Of a stretch of 5,785 nt of DNA, positions 1 to 5,785 are shown in pieces. A model generated the notes under the pieces. It ran no database searches and was not told the origin of the DNA. It saw only the letters and a program-made list of their open reading frames with translations. The DNA is from Candidatus Cloacimonadota bacterium (GTDB taxonomy: Bacteria > Cloacimonadota > Cloacimonadia > Cloacimonadales > Cloacimonadaceae): the NCBI GenBank assembly GCA_028703735.1, contig JAQVMI010000134.1, forward strand, positions 1 through 5,785, given 5' to 3'. Made by a program: the position numbers and the translations under genes. Every line of letters begins with the position of its first letter. The first letter of the stretch is position 1.

Positions 1-1014
1 AAAAACAGCGGTTATCTTATCTGCCAGTAGCTGGATAGGCACTTTGGAATGTTGTGCTTCGCTTACCATTTTTATCACTTGTGCCAAAAATGTATCGGCT
101 CCTACTTTTGTAGCCTTTCCTTCCAGGTATCCATCCAGATTGATTGTTGCACCCAAAACCTTGTCTCCGGTTTTGTGATTCACAGGCATGGATTCCCCCG
201 TTGCCATAGATTCATCAACCGCAGAAATACCGTTTGTAATAATGCCATCGGTGGGTATTTTACTGCCTGGCTTCACAATAAACACATCGCCAGTTTTTAG
301 TTTGTGAATCGGTATCTCTGTCTCCTTACCTTCCACCAGGATTATCGCAGTTTTTGCACCAAGATTTAGTAATTTACGAATAGCTTCCGAGGCTTTTCCG
401 CGTGCTGCTGCCTCCAGATAGCGTCCCAGTAAATGAAACGTGATTATCATCGCTGCAATTCCGGCAAAACTATGAGCGGAAATACCTGTAACTATTAGTG
501 ATAGCGGTGCCACAAGTAACGAGGCAATTGTTCCCATGGCAATCAATACATCCATATTTGCACCACCACTGCGCACCGATTTGAAGGCAGAAATATAAAC
601 TCCACGTGCAGGAAACAACATTGCAGCAATGCTTAAGCCAAACATAATCCACACATCGGCATTGTGACCGAAAACCGCTTTGGAAAATGCCATGTGAGGA
701 ATCATAAGCCCTGTTACAGCAATGGTAATAAGCCAGGAAATAACCATTTTTCTGCGTGCTGAAAGCATTTGAGCGAATTGTTCATCCTCTCCAACCAGCA
801 AGTTCTGCCGCACACTAAACCCCAGCCTGGCAATTGTGCCTTCAATATTTATCAGTTTGGTTACTTTATCGTCATATGTAAGGGATGCTTCTTCCAAAGC
901 AAGATTCACGTTTGCTTTAGTGATTCCAGGCATTTGGGATAAGGCATTTTCCACTCTGGCACTGCAACTTGCGCAGTGCATGCCGTCTATACCTATATTT
1001 AATTTCTGTTGCAT
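1..1014 (-). CDS. copA: Copper-exporting P1B-type ATPase, N-terminal part (runs off left edge)
   Basis: This is the first 338 codons of a heavy-metal-translocating P-type ATPase in the inner membrane, which pumps Cu(I) out of the cytoplasm using ATP. The protein begins MQQKLNIGIDGMHCASC, a single heavy-metal-associated domain whose GMHCASC motif (residues 11-17; Cys14 and Cys17) binds the metal. Four hydrophobic segments follow at about 90-110, 121-139, 155-177 and 183-198, matching MA, MB, M1 and M2. Between them is the conserved GGANMDVLIAMGT, and after M2 comes FHLLGRYLEAAARGKASEAI, both typical of the copper branch. The actuator domain carries TGES (272-275), the dephosphorylation loop. 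The window cuts the gene just before the helix with the CPC metal site and the DKTG phosphorylation site, so ion specificity rests on the visible half. The start at 1014 puts the metal-binding domain at the N terminus and has AGGGAG eight bases upstream. A Zn/Cd pump is less likely because the M2-flanking sequence is CopA-like. Confidence 0.93.
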   Translation of the reverse strand, partial: MQQKLNIGIDGMHCASCSARVENALSQMPGITKANVNLALEEASLTYDDKVTKLINIEGTIARLGFSVRQNLLVGEDEQFAQMLSARRKMVISWLITIAVTGLMIPHMAFSKAVFGHNADVWIMFGLSIAAMLFPARGVYISAFKSVRSGGANMDVLIAMGTIASLLVAPLSLIVTGISAHSFAGIAAMIITFHLLGRYLEAAARGKASEAIRKLLNLGAKTAIILVEGKETEIPIHKLKTGDVFIVKPGSKIPTDGIITNGISAVDESMATGESMPVNHKTGDKVLGATINLDGYLEGKATKVGADTFLAQVIKMVSEAQHSKVPIQLLADKITAVF

Positions 1015-1019
1015 TATCT

Positions 1020-1036
1020 ATACTCCCTGGGGGTAT
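1020..1036 (-). promoter_or_regulatory. Probable CsoR-type copper-repressor operator upstream of copA
   Basis: On the minus strand this reads ATACCCCCAGGGAGTAT, an inverted repeat of two 8-base arms around a central A, with one mismatch (ATACCCCC against ATACTCCC). Known CsoR operators upstream of copZA/copA genes have the same form: a run of C, a short centre and a run of G flanked by ATAC and GTAT. The site starts 6 bases upstream of the copA ATG and overlaps the end of a candidate -10 element, so a bound repressor would block initiation and copper would relieve it. Its right half also contains the copA Shine-Dalgarno. No csoR gene is in the window, so the regulator is inferred from the site alone. 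Confidence 0.62.
1023..1028 (-). promoter_or_regulatory. Shine-Dalgarno of copA, inside the operator
   Basis: AGGGAG lies eight bases upstream of the copA ATG at 1014 and fixes that start. It is formed by the right arm of the putative CsoR palindrome, so the same bases serve translation and repressor binding. Confidence 0.7.
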
Positions 1037-1079
1037 TAAGTCTTTATAGATATAATACGTCAATGGGAGCATTTGGCAA
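1035..1079 (-). promoter_or_regulatory. Candidate sigma-70-type promoter region of copA
   Basis: Two overlapping candidate promoters are visible. One has -35 TTGACG (1063-1058), a 17-base spacer and -10 CTTAAT (1040-1035); transcription would begin inside the palindrome at 1020-1036. The other has -35 TTGCCA (1079-1074), a 16-base spacer and -10 TATTAT (1057-1052), which would place the palindrome just downstream of the start site. Both suit a repressor-controlled copper pump. The 16-17 base spacers do not suit a CueR/MerR-type activator, which normally uses about 19 bases. I cannot choose between them from sequence alone. Confidence 0.45.
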
Positions 1080-1142
1080 GAGAAAGCTTACACTTCTTTG
1101 GATAATGGAATCTCTATCATCCTCGCAAAGCTTTAGCTTCAA
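1037..1142. other. xdhB-copA intergenic region, no clear terminator
   Basis: Beyond the copA promoter candidates, the part next to xdhB holds only a short AAGCT-AA-AGCTT palindrome just after the stop codon, with no following T-run, and a second AAGCTT about 40 bases further. Neither makes a credible intrinsic terminator. I see no small gene or RNA here. Confidence 0.5.
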
Positions 1143-3419
1143 TTAAACTGATTTAAGCCCTTTTAGCAACGCTTCCGGTGTGGCAGGAAAGCTTAAGGTT
1201 GCATCTGGATTGGCAGCCCTAACTGCTGCTTGCAGGGCAAAAAATACAGCCAAGCCATACACAAAGGGTGGTTCTCCGGTTGCTTTAGAGCCAAAAACGC
1301 TGGCTTCTTTGGAAAGTGACGCCAGAATATCCACCTTCAATACTTCAGGCAGGTCTCTGATGCCGGGGATTTTATAGGTGGAAGGATTGGCACTAATGTA
1401 GTTACCTTTGGCATCCCACTGCAAATCTTCCATGGTGCACCAGCCATAACATTGGATGGCAGCACCGGTTATTTGCCCCAAATCTATATCGGGGTGCAGG
1501 CTTTGTCCGTTTTCGTGCACAATAAATAGCTTTCTGAGGCTGTGTTCTCCCAAAAGGCAATCCAGTTCCACTTCCGCCAAGGCTGCGCCATAAACATAGT
1601 AGTGGAAGGGGCGTCCATTGCCTTTGTCCCTATCGAACCACAAATCCGGAGTCCGGTAATACCCATAAGCAGCCAGGGGAATGCGCTCCACATAGGCAAA
1701 GCGGATGAGCTCTGCAAAGCTAAGGGAATGCTCTGGATTTGTTACAGGATAAACCGTTGCCTGGCTAAACACCAGTTCCTCCTGGCTTACTGCAAGGTTA
1801 TATTTCTGTTCCAGTAGCTTAGCAGCGGGTTCGCGCAAGCATTCTCTAATCTTTTCTGCGGCTATCCGGGCAGCATTGCCATTGATGTCACTACCCGTGG
1901 ATGCTGCTGTGGGAGAAGCATTTCCCACTCTTTGAGTATTGCTGCTTTCCACCCTTATCTTGTCTATGGGAATTCCCAAAACGCGGGAGACCACTACTGC
2001 TACTTTGGTAGAAAGCTCTTGTCCCATTTCCACGCCACCGGTACTTACAGAAACGCTGCCATCGATATAAACCCAGATAAGGGCAGAACCCTGATTTAGC
2101 AAGGCGGTAGTGAAAGAAATGCCAAACTTTACCGGCATTATGCCCAGCCCACGTTTGAAGCGCGAATTAGCGAGGTTAAAATCTGCCACTTCTGCTTTTA
2201 ACTTGTGGTATTCTGCATTATTTACCAGGGCACTAAATATTTCCGGAATTTGGCATTCCACAATTTCTTGTCCATAGGGGGCGAGGCTGCCATTTTTATA
2301 GGCATTAGCATTGCGGATAGCAATGGGATCCAGGTTTAGCTGCCTGGCAATATCCTCCAGAATGCTTTCGATCACAAATATTCCCTGCGGTGCACCAAAT
2401 CCTCTAAAAGCGGTATTGGGGGGAAGATTTGTGCGGCAAGCTCTGCCTCTGATGCGGATATCCGGAATATGATAAATGTTATCCGAGTGAAACATAGCTC
2501 GTTCCAGAATTGCTACGCTTAGATCAGAATATGCTCCACCATTAGCCAAAAGCTGAATATCATAAGCAGAAATCCTGCCCTCATCATCAAAACCAACTTC
2601 CCACAAACTTACAAAAGGATGGCGTTTACCTGTGGCATGCATATCTTCATGACGGCTTAGATAAACCTGCACGGGGCGTTTACAAACGTAAGCTCCAAGT
2701 GCTGCCATGCATGCCCAAATGGTTGCAGCTCTTTCTTTTCCGCCAAAAGCTCCACCCAAGCGCGGCACATCCACAATAATATCATGAGCCGGAATCCCCA
2801 ATAAGTGGGAAACCACTTCCTGCACTTCCATGGTGCTTTGCGTGGCACTATACAGCATAATCCGGTTATCCTCGAATGGTATAGCGCGGCAGCTTTGAGC
2901 TTCCATATAAAAGTGCTCTTGTCCCGAACTGGAGGTAATTCCTTTTAGTTTATAAGGAGCTTTGGATAGGGCAGAAACCACGTCTCCGCTTTCTATTTTG
3001 CGCTCTGGAACATACCACTCTTCACAGCTATCTGCTTCCAGGGGATCAAAAATCGGCTTTAGCTCTTTGTAACTAAGCTTTATAAGCTTAACCGCTGCTT
3101 CGGCAACTTGTTCATCTTCTGCCAAAACCATAGCCAGGGGTTGCCAGGCATACATAATGGTCTTTTCCGGGAAGAGCGGTTCGTCTTTTATAATGTGTCC
3201 TATCTGATTTTCTCCGGTGATATCGGTAGCACCTATCACTTTGTAAACTCCTGGAAAAGCAGAGGCAGCACGGACATCCAAAGAGATTATTTCTGCATGG
3301 GCAACAGGAGAAAACAGGAATTTGGCATGTAACATACCTTGTAAAGGTGCATCATCTGCGATAAACCGGGATTTTCCGGTTAAATGCAAGCTTCCGCTAA
3401 GGTGGTGGCTATGTTTCAT
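1143..3419 (-). CDS. xdhB: Xanthine dehydrogenase, molybdopterin-binding subunit
   Basis: This is the 758-residue catalytic subunit of cytoplasmic xanthine dehydrogenase, which hydroxylates hypoxanthine to xanthine and xanthine to urate at a molybdopterin centre. It is close in length to Rhodobacter capsulatus XdhB (about 777). An a/b hammerhead domain covers roughly 11-125, followed by the two molybdopterin-binding domains to about 740. Motifs match the bovine enzyme well: QEHFYMEA (167-174), LGGAFGGKE (221-229), NTAFRGFGAPQ (335-345), KFGISFT (431-437), GGVEMGQ (461-467) and GEPP (715-718). Aligned from memory to bovine XDH, the active-site residues are Gln194 (Gln767), Glu229 (Glu802), Arg307 (Arg880), Phe341 (Phe914), Phe436 (Phe1009) and the base Glu716 (Glu1261). 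Glu229 and Arg307 orient purines and are usually replaced in aldehyde oxidases, which favours a purine substrate. The gene starts in an ATGA overlap with xdhA. No xdhC (cofactor sulfuration/insertion) gene follows in this window. Confidence 0.95.
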   Translation of the reverse strand: MKHSHHLSGSLHLTGKSRFIADDAPLQGMLHAKFLFSPVAHAEIISLDVRAASAFPGVYKVIGATDITGENQIGHIIKDEPLFPEKTIMYAWQPLAMVLAEDEQVAEAAVKLIKLSYKELKPIFDPLEADSCEEWYVPERKIESGDVVSALSKAPYKLKGITSSSGQEHFYMEAQSCRAIPFEDNRIMLYSATQSTMEVQEVVSHLLGIPAHDIIVDVPRLGGAFGGKERAATIWACMAALGAYVCKRPVQVYLSRHEDMHATGKRHPFVSLWEVGFDDEGRISAYDIQLLANGGAYSDLSVAILERAMFHSDNIYHIPDIRIRGRACRTNLPPNTAFRGFGAPQGIFVIESILEDIARQLNLDPIAIRNANAYKNGSLAPYGQEIVECQIPEIFSALVNNAEYHKLKAEVADFNLANSRFKRGLGIMPVKFGISFTTALLNQGSALIWVYIDGSVSVSTGGVEMGQELSTKVAVVVSRVLGIPIDKIRVESSNTQRVGNASPTAASTGSDINGNAARIAAEKIRECLREPAAKLLEQKYNLAVSQEELVFSQATVYPVTNPEHSLSFAELIRFAYVERIPLAAYGYYRTPDLWFDRDKGNGRPFHYYVYGAALAEVELDCLLGEHSLRKLFIVHENGQSLHPDIDLGQITGAAIQCYGWCTMEDLQWDAKGNYISANPSTYKIPGIRDLPEVLKVDILASLSKEASVFGSKATGEPPFVYGLAVFFALQAAVRAANPDATLSFPATPEALLKGLKSV

Positions 3420-3431
3420 CTGGGCACCTCC
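3416..3431 (-). promoter_or_regulatory. ATGA stop/start overlap and strong Shine-Dalgarno for xdhB
   Basis: GGAGG (3431-3427) lies seven bases upstream of the xdhB ATG (3419-3417), inside the last codons of xdhA. The xdhA TGA stop (3418-3416) overlaps that ATG. This arrangement predicts translational coupling, which would keep the two subunits in equal supply for the complex. Confidence 0.85.
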
Positions 3432-4897
3432 AAAAATTCCTTAAGATACAGATCTAAGTGGTTTCTGATAAGCGTGTGGCGATATTCTGAACTACCCCGC
3501 ACATCCGAAAGAGGGGCAAATTCATCTGCAACAGCATGGCAAACCTGATTCACATCTATACTTGTTAACTTCTTGTTTTCCATCAGGCTGGTAAAAGTTT
3601 TGCTTATTATGGGAGTAGAAGCCACACCTCCCAAAGCAAATATGGCATTGGTAATTGTTCCGGAATCCTGCTCCAAACGCATTGCTGTGATCACTGCCGA
3701 AATATCCACAGATTTCCTTTTTGCGCTTTTAATGCACTTCACATAAGCATTTTGGGGGGTGGGAGCTAAGATAACTTCACGGATTATTTCTCCCTTGTGT
3801 AATGCAGTTTGCCTATAGGCAACAAAGAAATCCCGAATTGGCACATGCCGAATTTCAAGCTCCGATTGTAACCGTAAATTTGCATCCAATACCATAAGCA
3901 GCGGTAAACTGTCTCCTATCGGAGAAGCATTGGCAATATTTCCACACAGGGTTCCAAAATTGCGGATTTGCTGCGAGGCAATCTGGCTGATCAATTTGTG
4001 CAATTCTGGATAGCCTTGGCTTACAAAGTCGCATGTATAAAGCTGATTATAGGTAACAGAAGCACCTATATGCAAACAATCGGCTTGCTGATACAATTTA
4101 TTAAGCTCCGGAATTCCAGTAAGATCGATCAGAACCGGATATTCTTTGCGGTTTATATTCATTTGCACCATCAAATCCGTTCCTCCTGCAATAAACAGAG
4201 CATCGGGTTCCATGGCAAAGTAATCGAATAAAACTTTCAGGTTTTCCGGGGTTAAATATCTATTTACCAAGCCAACAGCATTTTTGGGTTTCACCACCAT
4301 TGCGGCAGATTCCTCAAATTCCAAAAGCTGCTTTTCAATTTCTCTGCACCATTGGGGAACCAATTGATCCGGGATAAAGTTTTCTGCAATTTCTTGGGCT
4401 GCATCTAAAATGGATTGATACCCTGTGCAACGGCACAAATTGCCTTCCAAGGCTGACAGGATAGTTTCTTTATTGGGATGAGTGAAGGTGGCAAACAAAG
4501 CAAACATACTCATCACAAACCCCGGGGTACAATATCCACACTGGGTTCCATGATGCTCCAAAAGTGATTGTTGGATGGGATGCAGATTTTTGGTATCGCC
4601 CAAAGCTTCGATTGTTATTATATGTTTCCCATGCAGTTTTGCAGCGGGATACAGGCAGGAGTTTATAGCTTCATAGGCAATTGTTTCATTGTGCCTAAAG
4701 GCTATCACAACCGTGCAAGCTCCGCAATCACCTTCGTTGCAGCTACATTTTGTGCCATGCAGGTGTTTTTGTTTGTGCAGCCAATCCAAAGTGCTGATTC
4801 CGGGAGCCAATACTTCCTGTATTTGTTGTCCATTAAGGTAAAATGTAATCTGGTTATGCAGCTCTTCTGCAGGAAGCTTTTCATTGTTGTGCTTCAT
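3416..4897 (-). CDS. xdhA: Xanthine dehydrogenase, fused 2Fe-2S and FAD-binding subunit
   Basis: This 493-residue subunit carries electrons from the molybdenum centre in XdhB through two [2Fe-2S] clusters to FAD and then NAD+. It has the domain order of R. capsulatus XdhA (about 462 residues). The N-terminal ferredoxin-like domain has GTKCSCNEGDCGACTV (48-63), with ligands Cys53, Cys58, Cys61 and Cys81. The helical second cluster domain has Cys120, Cys123 (QCGYCTPG), Cys155 and Cys157 (NLCRCTGY). The FAD domain starts near 200, with FIAGGTDL (235-242) and GTLCGNIANASPIGDSLP (315-332). Near 388-407, IKSAKRKSVDISAVITAMRL corresponds to the bovine loop region next to the NAD site, and a conserved C-terminal domain closes the protein. 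Cys51, two residues before the first ligand, is an extra cysteine. The start at 4897 is the only Met before residue 129, and it is preceded by AGG eight bases upstream. An aldehyde or CO dehydrogenase is unlikely because those usually split these domains into two proteins. Confidence 0.95.
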   Translation of the reverse strand: MKHNNEKLPAEELHNQITFYLNGQQIQEVLAPGISTLDWLHKQKHLHGTKCSCNEGDCGACTVVIAFRHNETIAYEAINSCLYPAAKLHGKHIITIEALGDTKNLHPIQQSLLEHHGTQCGYCTPGFVMSMFALFATFTHPNKETILSALEGNLCRCTGYQSILDAAQEIAENFIPDQLVPQWCREIEKQLLEFEESAAMVVKPKNAVGLVNRYLTPENLKVLFDYFAMEPDALFIAGGTDLMVQMNINRKEYPVLIDLTGIPELNKLYQQADCLHIGASVTYNQLYTCDFVSQGYPELHKLISQIASQQIRNFGTLCGNIANASPIGDSLPLLMVLDANLRLQSELEIRHVPIRDFFVAYRQTALHKGEIIREVILAPTPQNAYVKCIKSAKRKSVDISAVITAMRLEQDSGTITNAIFALGGVASTPIISKTFTSLMENKKLTSIDVNQVCHAVADEFAPLSDVRGSSEYRHTLIRNHLDLYLKEFLEVPR

Positions 4898-4914
4898 TTT
4901 TTTAACCTGCCTTA
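4898..4914 (-). promoter_or_regulatory. smpB-xdhA junction with xdhA ribosome binding site
   Basis: Only 14 bases separate the smpB TAA (4914-4912) from the xdhA ATG. The junction reads TAAGGCAGGTTAAAAAAATG; its AGG (4908-4906) sits eight bases from the ATG and is followed by an A-rich spacer. The Shine-Dalgarno is only moderate, weaker than that of xdhB. There is no room for a promoter, so xdhA must be transcribed from upstream unless a promoter lies inside smpB. Confidence 0.7.
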
Positions 4915-5349
4915 TTTTTCATCGCGGGCTTTGTCACGTTCCATGTCTTTTTTATGGAGGCTTTCACGTTTGTCAAAGAATTTTTTACCCTTTGCCAGGG
5001 CGAGGCTCAGCTTACAAAGTCCCTTATCGTTTATATAAATTTCCAGGGGAATCAGTGTCATACCCTGTTCATCCACCTTAGCTCTAAGGCGGTTAATCTC
5101 GTTTTTATGAAGCAGCAGTTTGCGAGGGCGTTCGGGTTGGTGGTTAAAAAATGCGGCGTTTTCCCAGGGACTGATATGAAAATTATTCAGCCAGCATTCT
5201 CCATTCACTATCTTGGCAAAGCTATCCTTAAAATTCACCATCCCTGCACGGATAGATTTAATTTCCGTGCCCTTCAAAGCTATGCCAGCTTCAAATCTTT
5301 GGATCACAAAATACTCGTGTAGAGCTTTGCGGTTTTTTATCGATTTCAT
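4912..5349 (-). CDS. smpB: SsrA (tmRNA)-binding protein SmpB
   Basis: SmpB binds tmRNA and brings it to ribosomes stalled without a stop codon, so that the nascent chain is tagged and released in the cytoplasm. The 145-residue length is near the family's usual 150-160. Family hallmarks appear in order: NRKALHEYF (6-14), [12 protein letters not shown] (25-36) in the OB-fold that contacts the tmRNA tRNA-like domain, NNFHISPWE (55-63), [10 protein letters not shown] (76-85) and [14 protein letters not shown] (116-129). A charged tail (130-145) follows, which in the family forms a helix in the empty mRNA channel. The start is fixed by the NRKA block and overlaps the upstream gene's stop as ATGA; the Shine-Dalgarno is weak (GAGA at about seven bases), so coupling to upstream translation probably matters. 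No ssrA RNA gene is visible in the window. The flanking purine genes are functionally unrelated. Confidence 0.97.
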   Translation of the reverse strand: MKSIKNRKALHEYFVIQRFEAGIALKGTEIKSIRAGMVNFKDSFAKIVNGECWLNNFHISPWENAAFFNHQPERPRKLLLHKNEINRLRAKVDEQGMTLIPLEIYINDKGLCKLSLALAKGKKFFDKRESLHKKDMERDKARDEK

Positions 5350-5785
5350 CGGTCTATCTCTTTCATTATTTGTGCTTTATAGCCCTTGGCGCAGCTAACA
5401 ATTTCTGCTTCATCCACCCTACACAGTTTGTAATTCAGCATTACCGGATTGCCATGGATTATTACATCCCGCACACTACGGCTTTGCATTGCGTAAATGA
5501 GGTGGGAGTAAGGGTTATACATGGGTTGGTTTTCCAGTTCGTTTAGTGACATTATGGCAAGATCAGCCAGTTTACCTGTTTCCAAAGAGCCAAGCTGCTT
5601 TTCTTTACCGATAGCTTTGGCACCATTTATAGTTACCATAGCAAAAGCTTCTTTAGCGGGAAGCAAAGAGGGATCGTTATTCAAGGCTTTATGAAGCTTT
5701 GCCGTTACAGAAGCTTCCTGTAGCAGATCTACATTATTGTTGCTTGCCACGCCATCGGTTCCAAGGCAGAGGTTTATACCCCTAT
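5346..5785 (-). CDS. TRZ/ATZ-family amidohydrolase, MTA/SAH/adenosine deaminase-like, C-terminal part
   Basis: The last 145 residues of a metal-dependent amidohydrolase; the gene enters from the right edge. The visible part begins [20 protein letters not shown], where GTDG supplies the conserved metal-site Asp at the end of the TIM barrel, and the following [11 protein letters not shown] block is typical of 5-methylthioadenosine/S-adenosylhomocysteine deaminases. [17 protein letters not shown] is the return to the small beta-sandwich domain, and [13 protein letters not shown] is the family's closing strand. Family members are about 420-440 residues, so roughly two thirds, including the HxH metal ligands, is missing. 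The expected reaction is 6-amino purine nucleoside to inosine-type product plus ammonia. The block differs from guanine deaminase, but the exact substrate (MTA, SAH, 5'-deoxyadenosine, adenosine) cannot be told. A GTG at 5750 is internal to the [10 protein letters not shown] block and is not the start. The gene overlaps smpB by four bases. Confidence 0.85.
   Translation of the reverse strand, partial: RGINLCLGTDGVASNNNVDLLQEASVTAKLHKALNNDPSLLPAKEAFAMVTINGAKAIGKEKQLGSLETGKLADLAIMSLNELENQPMYNPYSHLIYAMQSRSVRDVIIHGNPVMLNYKLCRVDEAEIVSCAKGYKAQIMKEIDR

Larger units (their letters stand above)
1143..5785 (-). other. Predicted operon: deaminase-smpB-xdhA-xdhB
   Basis: Four consecutive same-strand genes have junctions of -4, +14 and -4 bases, with two ATGA overlaps, and no space for internal promoters between them. 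Co-transcription is therefore very likely; the promoter would be upstream of the right edge. The two metabolic functions are successive kinds of step in purine breakdown (deamination, then oxidation of the hypoxanthine ring). Confidence 0.8.

Noticed and set aside
836..1039. A plus-strand open frame opposite the copA start
   Set aside because: It is antisense to the conserved metal-binding domain of CopA and has no recognisable motif.
1020..1079. CueR/MerR-type copper-activated promoter
   Set aside because: The candidate spacers are 16-17 bases rather than about 19, and the dyad lies at or downstream of the -10 instead of between -35 and -10.
1117..1142. A short palindrome (AAGCT-AA-AGCTT) after xdhB as a terminator
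   Set aside because: The stem is at most five AT-rich pairs with a two-base loop, and no T-run follows.
4898..4911. A tmRNA (ssrA) gene beside smpB
   Set aside because: The flanking space is only 14 bases on one side and negative on the other; no tRNA-like ends are present.
4568..5038. A 156-codon open frame on the plus strand across the xdhA/smpB junction
   Set aside because: It lies antisense to two well-recognised proteins, has low-complexity hydrophobic content and no family resemblance; it is a shadow frame.
5346..5750. A complete 134-residue gene starting at the GTG at 5750
   Set aside because: The frame is open to the window edge, and the residues before the GTG (LCLGTDG) complete a conserved amidohydrolase motif, so the GTG is an internal Val codon.

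Overview
All five genes in this window lie on the minus strand. Reading from the right edge, they are: the C-terminal third of a TRZ/ATZ-type amidohydrolase (MTA/SAH/adenosine deaminase-like), complete smpB, complete xdhA (2Fe-2S + FAD subunit of xanthine dehydrogenase), complete xdhB (molybdopterin subunit), and, after a 128-base gap, the N-terminal 338 codons of a copper-exporting P1B-type ATPase (copA) that runs off the left edge.

The first four genes look like one tightly packed operon. The deaminase stop and smpB start share an ATGA, smpB and xdhA are 14 bases apart, and the xdhA stop and xdhB start share another ATGA with a strong GGAGG Shine-Dalgarno inside the end of xdhA. The metabolic genes suggest purine breakdown or salvage: a nucleoside-type deaminase produces inosine-like or hypoxanthine-level compounds, and a NAD-linked xanthine dehydrogenase oxidises hypoxanthine or xanthine. 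XdhB keeps every active-site residue that I can align with bovine xanthine oxidase, including the purine-specific Glu and Arg. SmpB, the tmRNA partner in ribosome rescue, sits between the two metabolic steps and is functionally unrelated to them.

copA appears to be a separate transcription unit. Its short leader holds a near-perfect GC-centred palindrome with ATAC/GTAT ends, closely resembling a CsoR copper-repressor operator. It overlaps the predicted -10 and start site and also contains the Shine-Dalgarno. No convincing intrinsic terminator separates xdhB from copA.

The organism is a bacterium of moderate GC that uses Shine-Dalgarno sequences, which argues against Bacteroidota. An anaerobic lineage such as Cloacimonadota is a guess from overall style only. 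I see no mobile elements, CRISPR array, tRNA or rRNA. There is no gene-free stretch over 300 bases. I do not see a wholly new system here; the most notable points are the gene arrangement and the copA control region.
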